64,000 nt of DNA from contig NZ_JPRH01000001.1 in NCBI RefSeq assembly GCF_000737705.1, positions 558,001 through 622,000 on the forward strand, read 5' to 3'. A model generated the notes under the pieces. The model saw only the letters and a list, made by a program, of their open reading frames with translations. It was not told the origin of the DNA and searched no databases. Source of the DNA: Chryseobacterium soli (lineage in GTDB: Bacteria > Bacteroidota > Bacteroidia > Flavobacteriales > Weeksellaceae). Shown here piece by piece: positions 43,219 through 50,366 of this stretch. Each line of letters begins with the position of its first letter. The stretch's first letter is position 1. The translations under genes and the position numbers were made by a program.

Positions 43219-43884
43219 TTAAATAATTCCCAGGTCTTTGCAGAAAGCGATTAATTGTTCATTGCTTGTAACCTCCAGAGCTTCTTTTAAGCTGTTTAAT
43301 TTTTTTTCCACACTGCTCAGACTATTGGGAGTAATATTGTTATTCTGCAGATAAGTTGGAATGTTTTTTTGCTGTACTCCCTGAGAAAGAAGGGAAACAA
43401 GCGTTATGTCATAGGGTGTGAACTCATAACTGTTGAGTTTTTTAACTTCTTGTTTAAGATCAAGAGACAGATAGTTTTCGTTGGCGTATACGGATGCGAT
43501 TGCTTTTTTCAGTTCTTTAGAATCGTTTCTGGCTTTGCGGACATATCCGTTGATTCCGGATTCAGTAAAAAGTGAATCAATAATTCCGGATTTGCGTTCT
43601 CCGGAAAAGACAATGATTTTTAATAAAGGCTGTAATTTTCTAACTTCTTCAATCAACTCCTTTCCATCTTTGATATTTTGTTGATGATGGTCTTCTTCAT
43701 AAGAAAGATCCGTAATCAACAGGTCATAAGGGTCATTTTCCCGAATAGATTTTTTAACTTTAGCCAGGGCATCATCACAGTAATATACATAATCAACATT
43801 CGGAATGTTGAGTTCTTCTAATGTCTTCTGAACAGATAAGCTGCCCATTTCATGGTCTTCGGCGATTAAAATTTTTTTGAACAT
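43219..43884 (-). CDS. NarL/LuxR-type response regulator
   Basis: A 221-residue regulator. Receiver domain (1-130): KKILIAEDHEMGSLSVQKT with Asp10 and His11, phospho-acceptor Asp59 in DLLITDLSYEED, IIVFSGERKSG and GYVRKARNDSKELKK. The C-terminal domain (about 150-221) is a divergent LuxR-type helix-turn-helix (TPYDITLVSLLSQGVQQKNI followed by ITPNSLSSVEKKLNSLKEA). It starts 12 bp after its kinase gene. Palindromes TTACGG-N4-CCGTAA beside it are the likely binding sites. Confidence 0.88.
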   Translation of the reverse strand: MFKKILIAEDHEMGSLSVQKTLEELNIPNVDYVYYCDDALAKVKKSIRENDPYDLLITDLSYEEDHHQQNIKDGKELIEEVRKLQPLLKIIVFSGERKSGIIDSLFTESGINGYVRKARNDSKELKKAIASVYANENYLSLDLKQEVKKLNSYEFTPYDITLVSLLSQGVQQKNIPTYLQNNNITPNSLSSVEKKLNSLKEALEVTSNEQLIAFCKDLGII

Positions 43885-43896
43885 TTTTTTAGTTTT

Positions 43897-45591
43897 TTAG
43901 TAAACAGGAAATGAAATGTCGATTTTCAATCCTTTTTCGGTTTCGGTGTCAAAAATAATTTGTCCTTTCAAAATTTCTATACGGGAAACCATATTTGTTA
44001 ATCCATTTTTATGCATTACTGCTCCAGACATTCCAATTCCATTGTCTTTATAGTGGATGGTGATCTCATTATTATTTTTTTCAAAACGGAAAGAAACAAT
44101 ACTTGCCTGGCTGTGTTTTTTCATGTTGACAAGCAGTTCACGAATGATTTGGTAGATTTCTTCCTGTTTAGCCTGGCTTACATGTTCCCAAATAGCTTTT
44201 TCGTTACCAGCGATATAGGTTTTTACACTATCGTTATTGAAGGAACCAATGCTCGTTGAAATTTTTTCGCTAAAATCCAGTTCATCTCTAGTATCTTCCT
44301 TTTCGTAGGAAATATCCCTGGATTTCTCGTATACAAATTCCAGCTCATCCAGCGCTTCATCTTTACTGAAATCTTCCTGATTTTCAATTTTTGTCATGAC
44401 CTGGTAAATCCCGTTGGCGACTACGTCATGGACTTTTTTCGACATTTTAAGCTGGGTGTTTTTGACTTCGAGTTCTTTTTCCTGTTCAAGTCTTTTTTTT
44501 CTTTTTCTGTACCAGAAAAAACCTCCTATTAGAAGTAATGATAAAGCTCCTAATCCTACGTTGCGTATTATAGTTTTAATATCATCTTCTGCCATTTTAA
44601 GTTTTAACTGTTGATTTTCATTTTCTTTTTTTTCAACATCATACTCTATAAGGGCAAAGCTATTTTTCGCATCATCTTTAGAAGACTGGATACTGTCATT
44701 TAAAAATTTATATTCGTTAAAATATTTTTTTGTGTTTTGTGGATTATCTATTTCAATTAAGCTTTGTAAAGATTCCAATTTATCAATAGGATTCTTGATG
44801 CTGTCAGATAGTTTGTATTTTTCATTGGTATGATATAAAGCTTTATCAGTATTTAATAAGGTATAATATTCTGCTAAATGAGAATGTGTGGATATTTGGC
44901 CTGGAATATCTTTCAGTTCCTTTTTAACATCTAAAATGTGTAACAAATTATTTTCAGGATTATAGGTATTATTTTCGAGCCACTTGCAATAATTATAGTT
45001 ATCAAAGATTCGGGCATAATCTATTGTGTTTTTCTGTAAATTTTTATCGCTTAGGAGAGAATCATAAATTTTGATACTCCTTGAGTACTGTTTCAACTTT
45101 GTATAAAGATCTGCAATATTATTCTTGAGTGTAAATTGTTTTTGTTTATTTGAATTTAAGTTTAAAGCTTTATTATACCATTTAAGTGACTCAGAATAGC
45201 GCTTTAGATTGGTTTCGGAAATTGCTAAGCAATTGTAGACTGAAATTAAATATGCGCTATCTCTAGGCTCAGATAATAGATTAAGTGCTTCTGCAGATCT
45301 TTCATTGCTTGAATAGTAGTCGCCAATACCATTTAAAATAAATGCTTTATAAATTAATGTAGATACTATGTCAAGAGTATCTTTGTTCTGTTTGTAAATA
45401 TTCTCTGCTTTAGAGAATGATAAAAATGCTTTTTTATTTTCAGACTTGTTATATTGATTTTTTGCTTCTTCAAAGATTTTGTCAGCTTCAACTAGTGAAG
45501 GTGTTTTTTCTTTTTTTATACTTTTATCAGAATCATTACAATTGGTCGTGAGGAATAATAAAATTAAAATTAGAAACTTGAGGTTTGGCAT
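43897..45591 (-). CDS. TPR-containing sensor histidine kinase (HPK7/NarX type)
   Basis: A 564-residue kinase. The N-terminus (MPNLKFLILILLFLTTNC) is a signal peptide with lipobox-like TTNC, then about 300 residues of tetratricopeptide repeats (AFLSFSKAENIYKQN, YSESLKWYNKALNLN, YSRSIKIYDSLL), a TM helix near 349-366 (VGLGALSLLLIGGFFWY), a coiled coil, a HisKA_3-like box with His near residue 387 (KKVHDVVANGIYQVMTKI), and an HATPase domain (IIRELLVNMKKHSQAS; YKDNGIGMS; GLTNMVSRIE). The TPR part probably senses a periplasmic peptide or protein. Operon with the regulator. Confidence 0.88.
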   Translation of the reverse strand: MPNLKFLILILLFLTTNCNDSDKSIKKEKTPSLVEADKIFEEAKNQYNKSENKKAFLSFSKAENIYKQNKDTLDIVSTLIYKAFILNGIGDYYSSNERSAEALNLLSEPRDSAYLISVYNCLAISETNLKRYSESLKWYNKALNLNSNKQKQFTLKNNIADLYTKLKQYSRSIKIYDSLLSDKNLQKNTIDYARIFDNYNYCKWLENNTYNPENNLLHILDVKKELKDIPGQISTHSHLAEYYTLLNTDKALYHTNEKYKLSDSIKNPIDKLESLQSLIEIDNPQNTKKYFNEYKFLNDSIQSSKDDAKNSFALIEYDVEKKENENQQLKLKMAEDDIKTIIRNVGLGALSLLLIGGFFWYRKRKKRLEQEKELEVKNTQLKMSKKVHDVVANGIYQVMTKIENQEDFSKDEALDELEFVYEKSRDISYEKEDTRDELDFSEKISTSIGSFNNDSVKTYIAGNEKAIWEHVSQAKQEEIYQIIRELLVNMKKHSQASIVSFRFEKNNNEITIHYKDNGIGMSGAVMHKNGLTNMVSRIEILKGQIIFDTETEKGLKIDISFPVY

Positions 45592-45618
45592 GAGTTATAG
45601 TTAATTAGGAGCTAAATA

Positions 45619-45647
45619 TAAAAAAAAGGGCGATAAACATCACCCTT
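45619..45647 (-). terminator. Terminator after the 62-aa peptide gene
   Basis: On the minus strand AAGGGTGAT and ATCGCCCTT form a stem, followed by a run of eight T. It isolates the peptide gene from the kinase operon. Confidence 0.7.
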
Positions 45648-45656
45648 CTGTTTTAA

Positions 45657-45845
45657 TTATTTCTTTGGAGGAGGAATTTGTCCTGTTTCTCCACTGGTAT
45701 CTCCCTCTGAACCTCCCGGATCTATACCGCTTCCCGGAATTCCGCTTTGCACGGTTACTGGATTAGGGTTATTGTCACATGCTGTTGTATTTGCGTTATT
45801 ATTTGAAAATGCTAAACCTAGTAGCATTAATATAAACTGGATCAT
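45657..45845 (-). CDS. 62-residue Gly/Pro/Ser-rich peptide with hydrophobic N-terminus
   Basis: The frame encodes MIQFILMLLGLAFS followed by an Asn-rich segment with one Cys (NNNANTTACDNNPN) and a Gly/Ser/Pro-rich tail (GIPGSGIDPGGSEG, GQIPPPKK). The N-terminus could be a short signal or membrane anchor. It has a good Shine-Dalgarno-like AAGGA 4 bases before the start and its own terminator. It sits directly upstream of the TPR kinase gene, suggesting it could be a signal or envelope peptide sensed by that kinase; that link is inference. No family recognised. Confidence 0.6.
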   Translation of the reverse strand: MIQFILMLLGLAFSNNNANTTACDNNPNPVTVQSGIPGSGIDPGGSEGDTSGETGQIPPPKK

Positions 45846-46157
45846 TTCCTTAAAATTTTGAAGTTTTTAGACTGTTTTTCTTCCTCTCATGATTTTCGAT
45901 CACGAGCTGTACACGTTTAAAATTTCGAAGCGCTTCTAATTTTTTTGGGAAGTGAACCTTCAAAAACGGAGGAGAAACATCTGCTTCCCAACCCGGAGTT
46001 TTCCTCCGTTTTATCTGGTGATTTTGAAATCAGCTTTTTTTGAATTTGTTTTTTTATTGTTTGTTTCTTGCTGATCTCTGAGGACAAAGTAAAGACAGAA
46101 ACGGGTGTCATTCCTAGACAGAGGAAGGACAGTAGTTGGGATATAAATAGCTGGTTT
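45846..46157. other. Intergenic region with large hairpin, upstream of the 62-aa peptide gene
   Basis: AAAACGGAGGA (45963-45973) and TCCTCCGTTTT (46002-46012) are perfect complements separated by 28 bp. On the minus strand the second arm is followed by CCGTTTTTG, like a terminator or a small-RNA end. A 64-codon frame across this hairpin (45917-46111) is of doubtful reality. I found no clear -7 element for the peptide gene. Confidence 0.4.
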
Positions 46158-46173
46158 TTACGGAAATCCGTAA
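46158..46173. promoter_or_regulatory. Palindromic operator TTACGG-N4-CCGTAA (site 2)
   Basis: TTACGG AAAT CCGTAA, 21 bp upstream of the -7-like TAATTTAG of the plus-strand gene, the same arrangement as site 1 at 43148-43163. Confidence 0.6.
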
Positions 46174-46178
46174 TGTTA

Positions 46179-46204
46179 TTGTCTAAGTTTTGTCTAATTT
46201 AGAC
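46179..46204 (+). promoter_or_regulatory. Promoter of the 256-aa gene with TTGTCTAA repeats
   Basis: TAATTTAG (46195-46202) fits TAnnTTTG in seven of eight places. TTGTCTAA is repeated at 46179-46186 and 46190-46197 (11 bp apart), and GTCTAA-T-TTAGAC (46192-46204) is a palindrome over the -7 element. Confidence 0.45.
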
Positions 46205-46230
46205 ACCACTAATCCCTTTAAACTAATTCC

Positions 46231-47001
46231 ATGTTTGATAAGAAGAAATTGTTGCTTAAAAAAGCATATGAAAAAGCAAAAAAAGAACTCAATAGAGCTA
46301 ACGCTAGTAATGATTCTATTTTAAATTACTTAGTCTTAAAACTAGAAGAGAAGTTTGATTCGGTTAAGGACATAAGAACCTTTGTGAGGTATCATAAAAG
46401 ACTTATAAGAGAGAATAGGGATTATGACATTGATGAAATTACATTGGATCAATTAAGCTGGTATGTAGAGTATGATAATTTTGAAGCTTTTTGTGATAAT
46501 GCTGTGATTGAGAGAGATACAGGAGAAACGAAAATAGAACTTAAAATAAATCAGGATGAAGATTCCCTTTCCGAGAGACTTTCGAAAATAATTATCAACA
46601 TTACCAATCAGCCTATTTTTAATGTGCCACAATTAGCAAAAAACGGGATGGGAATTGGAGCTATGATACTGACTTTAGTTTTTGGAATAAATTATCAAGG
46701 AGGAAAATTCGGTGATGATAAATATATGTATTGGAATGGAGAAGAATATGTAAGCACCAATAACACGTTTGTCAACCCCAACTCTGATGTAGTGGCAATG
46801 GACAAAAACATACTTACCAATTTTAAGAAAATTATGAGGCCGGATACTTTAACCGTAGAGAATGCGGTAGGAAAGACATGGTATTCAAAATGCAACAATA
46901 AGGTAGAGTTCTTTACAATGGATGGAAAAAACCCTGAAAATGGAAAAGAATTAAAAAGAGTAAGCGAGCATATGGTAGATTTTTATGCAGGAGTAGACTA
47001 G
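46231..47001 (+). CDS. Single-TM protein of unknown function, divergent from the two-component locus
   Basis: A 256-residue protein. The first 130 residues are charged and helical (MFDKKKLLLKKAYEKAKKEL; IDEITLDQLSWYVEYDNFEAFC). One TM helix lies near 138-155 (GMGIGAMILTLVFGINYQG), and the remaining 100 residues, outside the membrane, include YMYWNGEEYVSTN and GKTWYSKCNNKVEFFT. I recognise no family; the layout is of a membrane-anchored sensor or adaptor. Operator site 2 and its promoter lie just upstream, making it a likely member of the same regulon. It ends at a bidirectional terminator. Confidence 0.65.
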   Translation: MFDKKKLLLKKAYEKAKKELNRANASNDSILNYLVLKLEEKFDSVKDIRTFVRYHKRLIRENRDYDIDEITLDQLSWYVEYDNFEAFCDNAVIERDTGETKIELKINQDEDSLSERLSKIIINITNQPIFNVPQLAKNGMGIGAMILTLVFGINYQGGKFGDDKYMYWNGEEYVSTNNTFVNPNSDVVAMDKNILTNFKKIMRPDTLTVENAVGKTWYSKCNNKVEFFTMDGKNPENGKELKRVSEHMVDFYAGVD

Positions 47002-47030
47002 AAATACTTTATTCAAAAACGTTAAGCAAA

Positions 47031-47060
47031 AAAAAAGCGAAGATCACTCTTCGCTTTTTT
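47031..47060. terminator. Bidirectional terminator between convergent genes
   Basis: A-run, GCGAAGA (47037-47043), loop TCAC, TCTTCGC (47048-47054), T-run; same stem as the terminator at 36487-36517. Confidence 0.85.
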
Positions 47061-47063
47061 GTA

Positions 47064-47624
47064 TTATTCAGAATCTGCAGTCAGCATTCCCAGTTCTCCG
47101 AAATGTTTTTTAAACTTCTGGATCTTAGGGCCTACTACGGCGCTGCAGTAAGGTTGTGTTGGATTAACGTTATAATATCCCTGATGATATTGTTCTGCCG
47201 GCCAGAATTTTTCAAATTGAGTTAATTCTGTTACGTAGGTTCCCGGCCATCTTCCTGAGGCTTCAGAGGTTTTGATGGCTTCTATGGCTTTTTGCTTTTC
47301 GGCTTCATCTTTATAGTAAATTACGGAGCGGTATTGTGTTCCGATGTCATTGCCCTGTCTGTTGAGCTGGGTAGGATCGTGAAGGAAGAAGAACACATCC
47401 ATTAATTGTTCATAAGAGATAATGGAAGGATCATACGTGATCTGTACTACTTCGGCATGTCCGGTTTCTCCCGTGCACACCTCTTCATAGGTCGGTTGGT
47501 CTTTATGGCCTCCGGAATACCCGGAAATGGCCGATTCTACCCCTTTCAGCATATTGAAACAGCTTTCCACACACCAGAAACATCCGCCTCCGAAAGTGAT
47601 CTGTTCTAAATTATTTTTATCCAT
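47064..47624 (-). CDS. msrA: Peptide-methionine (S)-S-oxide reductase
   Basis: A 186-residue MsrA that repairs oxidised methionine. The catalytic Cys15 lies in FGGGCFWCVESCF; VESAISGYSGGHKDQPTYEEV and GHAEVVQITYDPSIIS are conserved, as is YHQGYYNVNPTQPYCSAVV. It stands alone between the unassigned locus and the repeat region and lacks a fused MsrB domain. A start near 47624 gives the standard length. Confidence 0.97.
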   Translation of the reverse strand: MDKNNLEQITFGGGCFWCVESCFNMLKGVESAISGYSGGHKDQPTYEEVCTGETGHAEVVQITYDPSIISYEQLMDVFFFLHDPTQLNRQGNDIGTQYRSVIYYKDEAEKQKAIEAIKTSEASGRWPGTYVTELTQFEKFWPAEQYHQGYYNVNPTQPYCSAVVGPKIQKFKKHFGELGMLTADSE

Positions 47625-47744
47625 TGTAGATTGATTATTATATTGGTCCGGTTTTACTCTTATCCGCGATGGAAATGAGTGAAAAAACTAATCAAAAATA
47701 GGAAAAACTTTTGCAATTTTATACACGAATAACACAAATAGATA

Positions 47745-48005
47745 TCACGAATAACCACACGCAAGATGAGTCTAAACATCTGCGTAATCTGTTTAATCTG
47801 CGAGATTTTTTAAAATGAAGGCAAGAATATCCACACGAAACATACATCACCATCATCTGTGCAGCTCTGTGTAATCTGTGGTAGTTTTAAACACAAACGC
47901 ACGAATAGCCACAATAAAATAAGGCATAAACATCTGTATAAATCAGTGTAATCTGTGGTTAGCTTTCAACACGAAGACCATGACCGATCTCATAAATAGC
48001 CACAA
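47745..48005. repeat. Degenerate tandem repeat of about 77 bp, three units
   Basis: CATCTG begins at 47777, 47854 and 47931, exactly 77 bp apart; around it AATCTGTGGT-like stretches and gaata(t/g)CCACA boundaries (47750, 47826, 47904, 47995) recur with spacing near 77 except the last unit (91). The 430-bp gap between msrA and the ROK gene is otherwise empty. Intergenic repeats with this AATCTGTG flavour are familiar from Bacteroidota. Confidence 0.65.
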
Positions 48006-48029
48006 AAAAGCACCCTTAAAAAGGATGCT
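48003..48029 (-). terminator. Terminator after the ROK-family gene
   Basis: On the minus strand AGCATCCTT pairs with AAGGGTGCT (one G-U pair), followed by TTTTTG. Confidence 0.75.
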
Positions 48030-48053
48030 CCGTATATTTAAAATAGCTTTCAA

Positions 48054-49022
48054 TTATTTTTCCCAAACCAAAGCACTTGCTCCAAGAATGGCAGCATCCG
48101 CTTCGTCCAGCTCACTGAAAACCAATTTTACTTTATTTCTGAAAATAGGAAGAAGATTTCTTTCCATATGAAGTTTTGTTGGCTTTAAGATAAATTCTCC
48201 GGCCTTAATAACGCCACCAAATAAAAGAATGGCTTCAGGAGAAGAGAACATCACAAAATTGGCTAATGCCTCCCCTAATTTCTGTCCTGTATATCTGAAT
48301 ACCTCAATAGCGATAGGATCGCCTTTCAGAGCGCATTCATGTACTGTTTTAGAATTAATAGATTCTTCGGTATACTCGCTTAACATCGATTCCGGAAATT
48401 CTGCCCTCATTTTCTTTGCGGTGATGGCAATTCCTGTGGCAGAAGCATACGCTTCCAGGCTTCCTTCAGAACCGGTACTCCAGTGCTTTCTTCCGCCGGG
48501 TTTTACAATAGTATGGCCTAATTCTCCGGCAAAACCGTCATGTCCGTAGATCAAACTTCCGTTAGAAATAATTCCGCTGCCTACTCCTGTTCCCAGGGTG
48601 ATCATGATAAAATCTTTCATCCCGCGTGCGGCACCGAAAAGCATTTCACCAAGAGCTGCTGCATTAGCATCATTTGTAATGGTGCACGGCAGATTGAATT
48701 TGGCCTTCATCATATCACTGAAAGGCACTAATCCTTTCCAGGGTAAATTAGGGGCCTGCTCTATGGTTCCTTTATAATAGTTGGCATTCGGAGCGCCTAC
48801 ACCGATTCCGTCAAAGTTTTTCTCTGTACCGTATTTTTCGATCAGTGGGTGTACTTTGTTATATAAAGCATCGATAAAATCCTCAACCTTCTCGAATTCA
48901 TCGGTCCTTAGATTTCCTTTTTCAAGGACTTCCCCGCGGTGATTTACAACTCCGAACTTAGTATTAGTTCCGCCAATATCAATTCCTAGGGCAACGTGTT
49001 TTGATAAATCTATTAATGACAT
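48054..49022 (-). CDS. ROK-family sugar kinase (glucokinase-like)
   Basis: A 322-residue cytoplasmic sugar kinase. ALGIDIGGTNTKFGVVN is the phosphate loop; the catalytic Asp lies in TITNDANAAALGE; MITLGTGVGSGII and the substrate-contact Glu/His in FAGELGHTIVK follow, and LLFGGVIKAGEF is the adenosine motif. The usual CxCGxxGCxE zinc motif is replaced by GGRKHWSTGSEGSLEAYAS, with no Cys. ROK kinases phosphorylate glucose or other hexoses. The gene is monocistronic. Confidence 0.9.
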   Translation of the reverse strand: MSLIDLSKHVALGIDIGGTNTKFGVVNHRGEVLEKGNLRTDEFEKVEDFIDALYNKVHPLIEKYGTEKNFDGIGVGAPNANYYKGTIEQAPNLPWKGLVPFSDMMKAKFNLPCTITNDANAAALGEMLFGAARGMKDFIMITLGTGVGSGIISNGSLIYGHDGFAGELGHTIVKPGGRKHWSTGSEGSLEAYASATGIAITAKKMRAEFPESMLSEYTEESINSKTVHECALKGDPIAIEVFRYTGQKLGEALANFVMFSSPEAILLFGGVIKAGEFILKPTKLHMERNLLPIFRNKVKLVFSELDEADAAILGASALVWEK

Positions 49023-49105
49023 TTCTATTTTAAATTCTAAAGGGTTAAAATTATAAAAAAGATTGTATTAATAAATTATTAACTCAACATTTCTTAAAAA
49101 AAGTT

Positions 49106-50314
49106 TTAAACGGCTTTTACCGGTTTCTTTTTTCTTCTTCCCCACCAGATCAGGAAGCCTGTTACGGGGAGTGAAGCACATATAAGGCTGACAATGAATG
49201 CGATAATTTTTGTAGGAAGTCCCAGAATGGATCCTACATGAATGTCATAATTGGCTCCCACTGCTTTTTCACCGAAATTTTTGTCCTTAGGATCGTGAGT
49301 GTGAAGCAATTCTCCCGAGTTTTCATCAAAAATAAGACTGCTGCTTTTATGATAAGAGTAGGAGAGATACTTTACGTAAACTTCGAAATTAGGATGCTCA
49401 TGATCATCCATATGTTCGTGGCCCAGGTCGATCGCAAAACCGAAAGAATCCGGGTATTTCTGCTGAACTGTATTGATGATCTTATCTAATGTTCCTTCTG
49501 TTCTCAGTTCGATAGGGGCTTTTGTTTTTATCGCGGAAAAATCAGGGTATTTGGTCTCACCACCGGAGAAAATAACATAGATCGCAGACTGAACGATAAA
49601 AAATGCATAAAAAAGACCCGTGATAGAAAAGATTAAAGCAAAAATAGAAGCGTAGAATCCTAATACATTATGAAGGTCATAGTTCTTTCTTTTCCAGTTT
49701 TTGATATTCTTCCATTTAAAAGAGAAACGCTGTTTTCTTGCGGCTTTATTCTTAGGCCACCACAGAACGATTCCTGAGATCAGCATAATAATGAAGATAA
49801 TTACCGGAATTCCCACTACATAGGTTCCCCAGTCCTGCTTTAAAAGATAGCTCCAGTGGATCATCTTTACAATCTGGAAAAAACCGTTTTTCTCATCATA
49901 TGTTCTTAATACCTTTCCGTTGTAAGGGTTTACATAAGCCACTTTATAGATAGGGAATTCATCAAAATAATTCCAGCCGTCTTTATTGTGCTCATACCAG
50001 TAGAACTGATACGACATTTTTTTGTCGATAGGAATGTTCACCCAATGAATGGGATATTTTTCTTTTACCTGCTCATCAACGGATTTTTCCAATACTCTGA
50101 TAGGAAGAACCTGTTTTTGGGCAATATGCTGTTCGTTGTGGTAGATAACATCCTTACGGGTAATATTTTCAATCTCATCCTTAAAAACATATAAGGCTCC
50201 GGTAATAGAAATAATGAAAATCAAAAATCCGATTCCCAAACCAAACCACAAATGCAGTTTTGCTGACCATTTTTTAAAAAAACTAGGCTTCTTTTTATGA
50301 TGTTTTTTCTTCAT
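49106..50314 (-). CDS. PepSY-associated TM protein (iron reductase-like), pair A
   Basis: A 402-residue inner-membrane protein: His/Lys-rich N-terminus, TM helix 1 (LWFGLGIGFLIFIISITGALYVF), periplasmic PepSY-type region, then WSYLLKQDWGTYVVGIPVIIFIIMLISGIVLWWPKNK and NYDLHNVLGFYASIFALIFSITG, ending with ICASLPVTGFLIWWGRRKK. His residues in the TM helices (WSYLL with preceding His, YDLHNVLG, DIHVGS) suggest haem ligation. Such proteins follow TonB siderophore receptors and are thought to reduce or release imported iron. It lies 52 bp after the receptor gene. Confidence 0.85.
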   Translation of the reverse strand: MKKKHHKKKPSFFKKWSAKLHLWFGLGIGFLIFIISITGALYVFKDEIENITRKDVIYHNEQHIAQKQVLPIRVLEKSVDEQVKEKYPIHWVNIPIDKKMSYQFYWYEHNKDGWNYFDEFPIYKVAYVNPYNGKVLRTYDEKNGFFQIVKMIHWSYLLKQDWGTYVVGIPVIIFIIMLISGIVLWWPKNKAARKQRFSFKWKNIKNWKRKNYDLHNVLGFYASIFALIFSITGLFYAFFIVQSAIYVIFSGGETKYPDFSAIKTKAPIELRTEGTLDKIINTVQQKYPDSFGFAIDLGHEHMDDHEHPNFEVYVKYLSYSYHKSSSLIFDENSGELLHTHDPKDKNFGEKAVGANYDIHVGSILGLPTKIIAFIVSLICASLPVTGFLIWWGRRKKKPVKAV

Positions 50315-50366
50315 ATCGTAATAGAAAGTCTGGCAAATATATGCTTACTTTTTTTATTTAGTTTAA

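Noticed and set aside
45917..46111. 64-codon minus-strand frame in the spacer upstream of the 62-aa peptide gene
   Set aside because: It spans the large hairpin, is dominated by Lys/Ser without domain or signal, and no family is recognisable; retained only as part of the intergenic entry.
47745..48005. Repeats considered as a CRISPR array
   Set aside because: The unit (about 77 bp) is degenerate over its whole length, with no short constant repeat alternating with unique spacers and no cas genes nearby.
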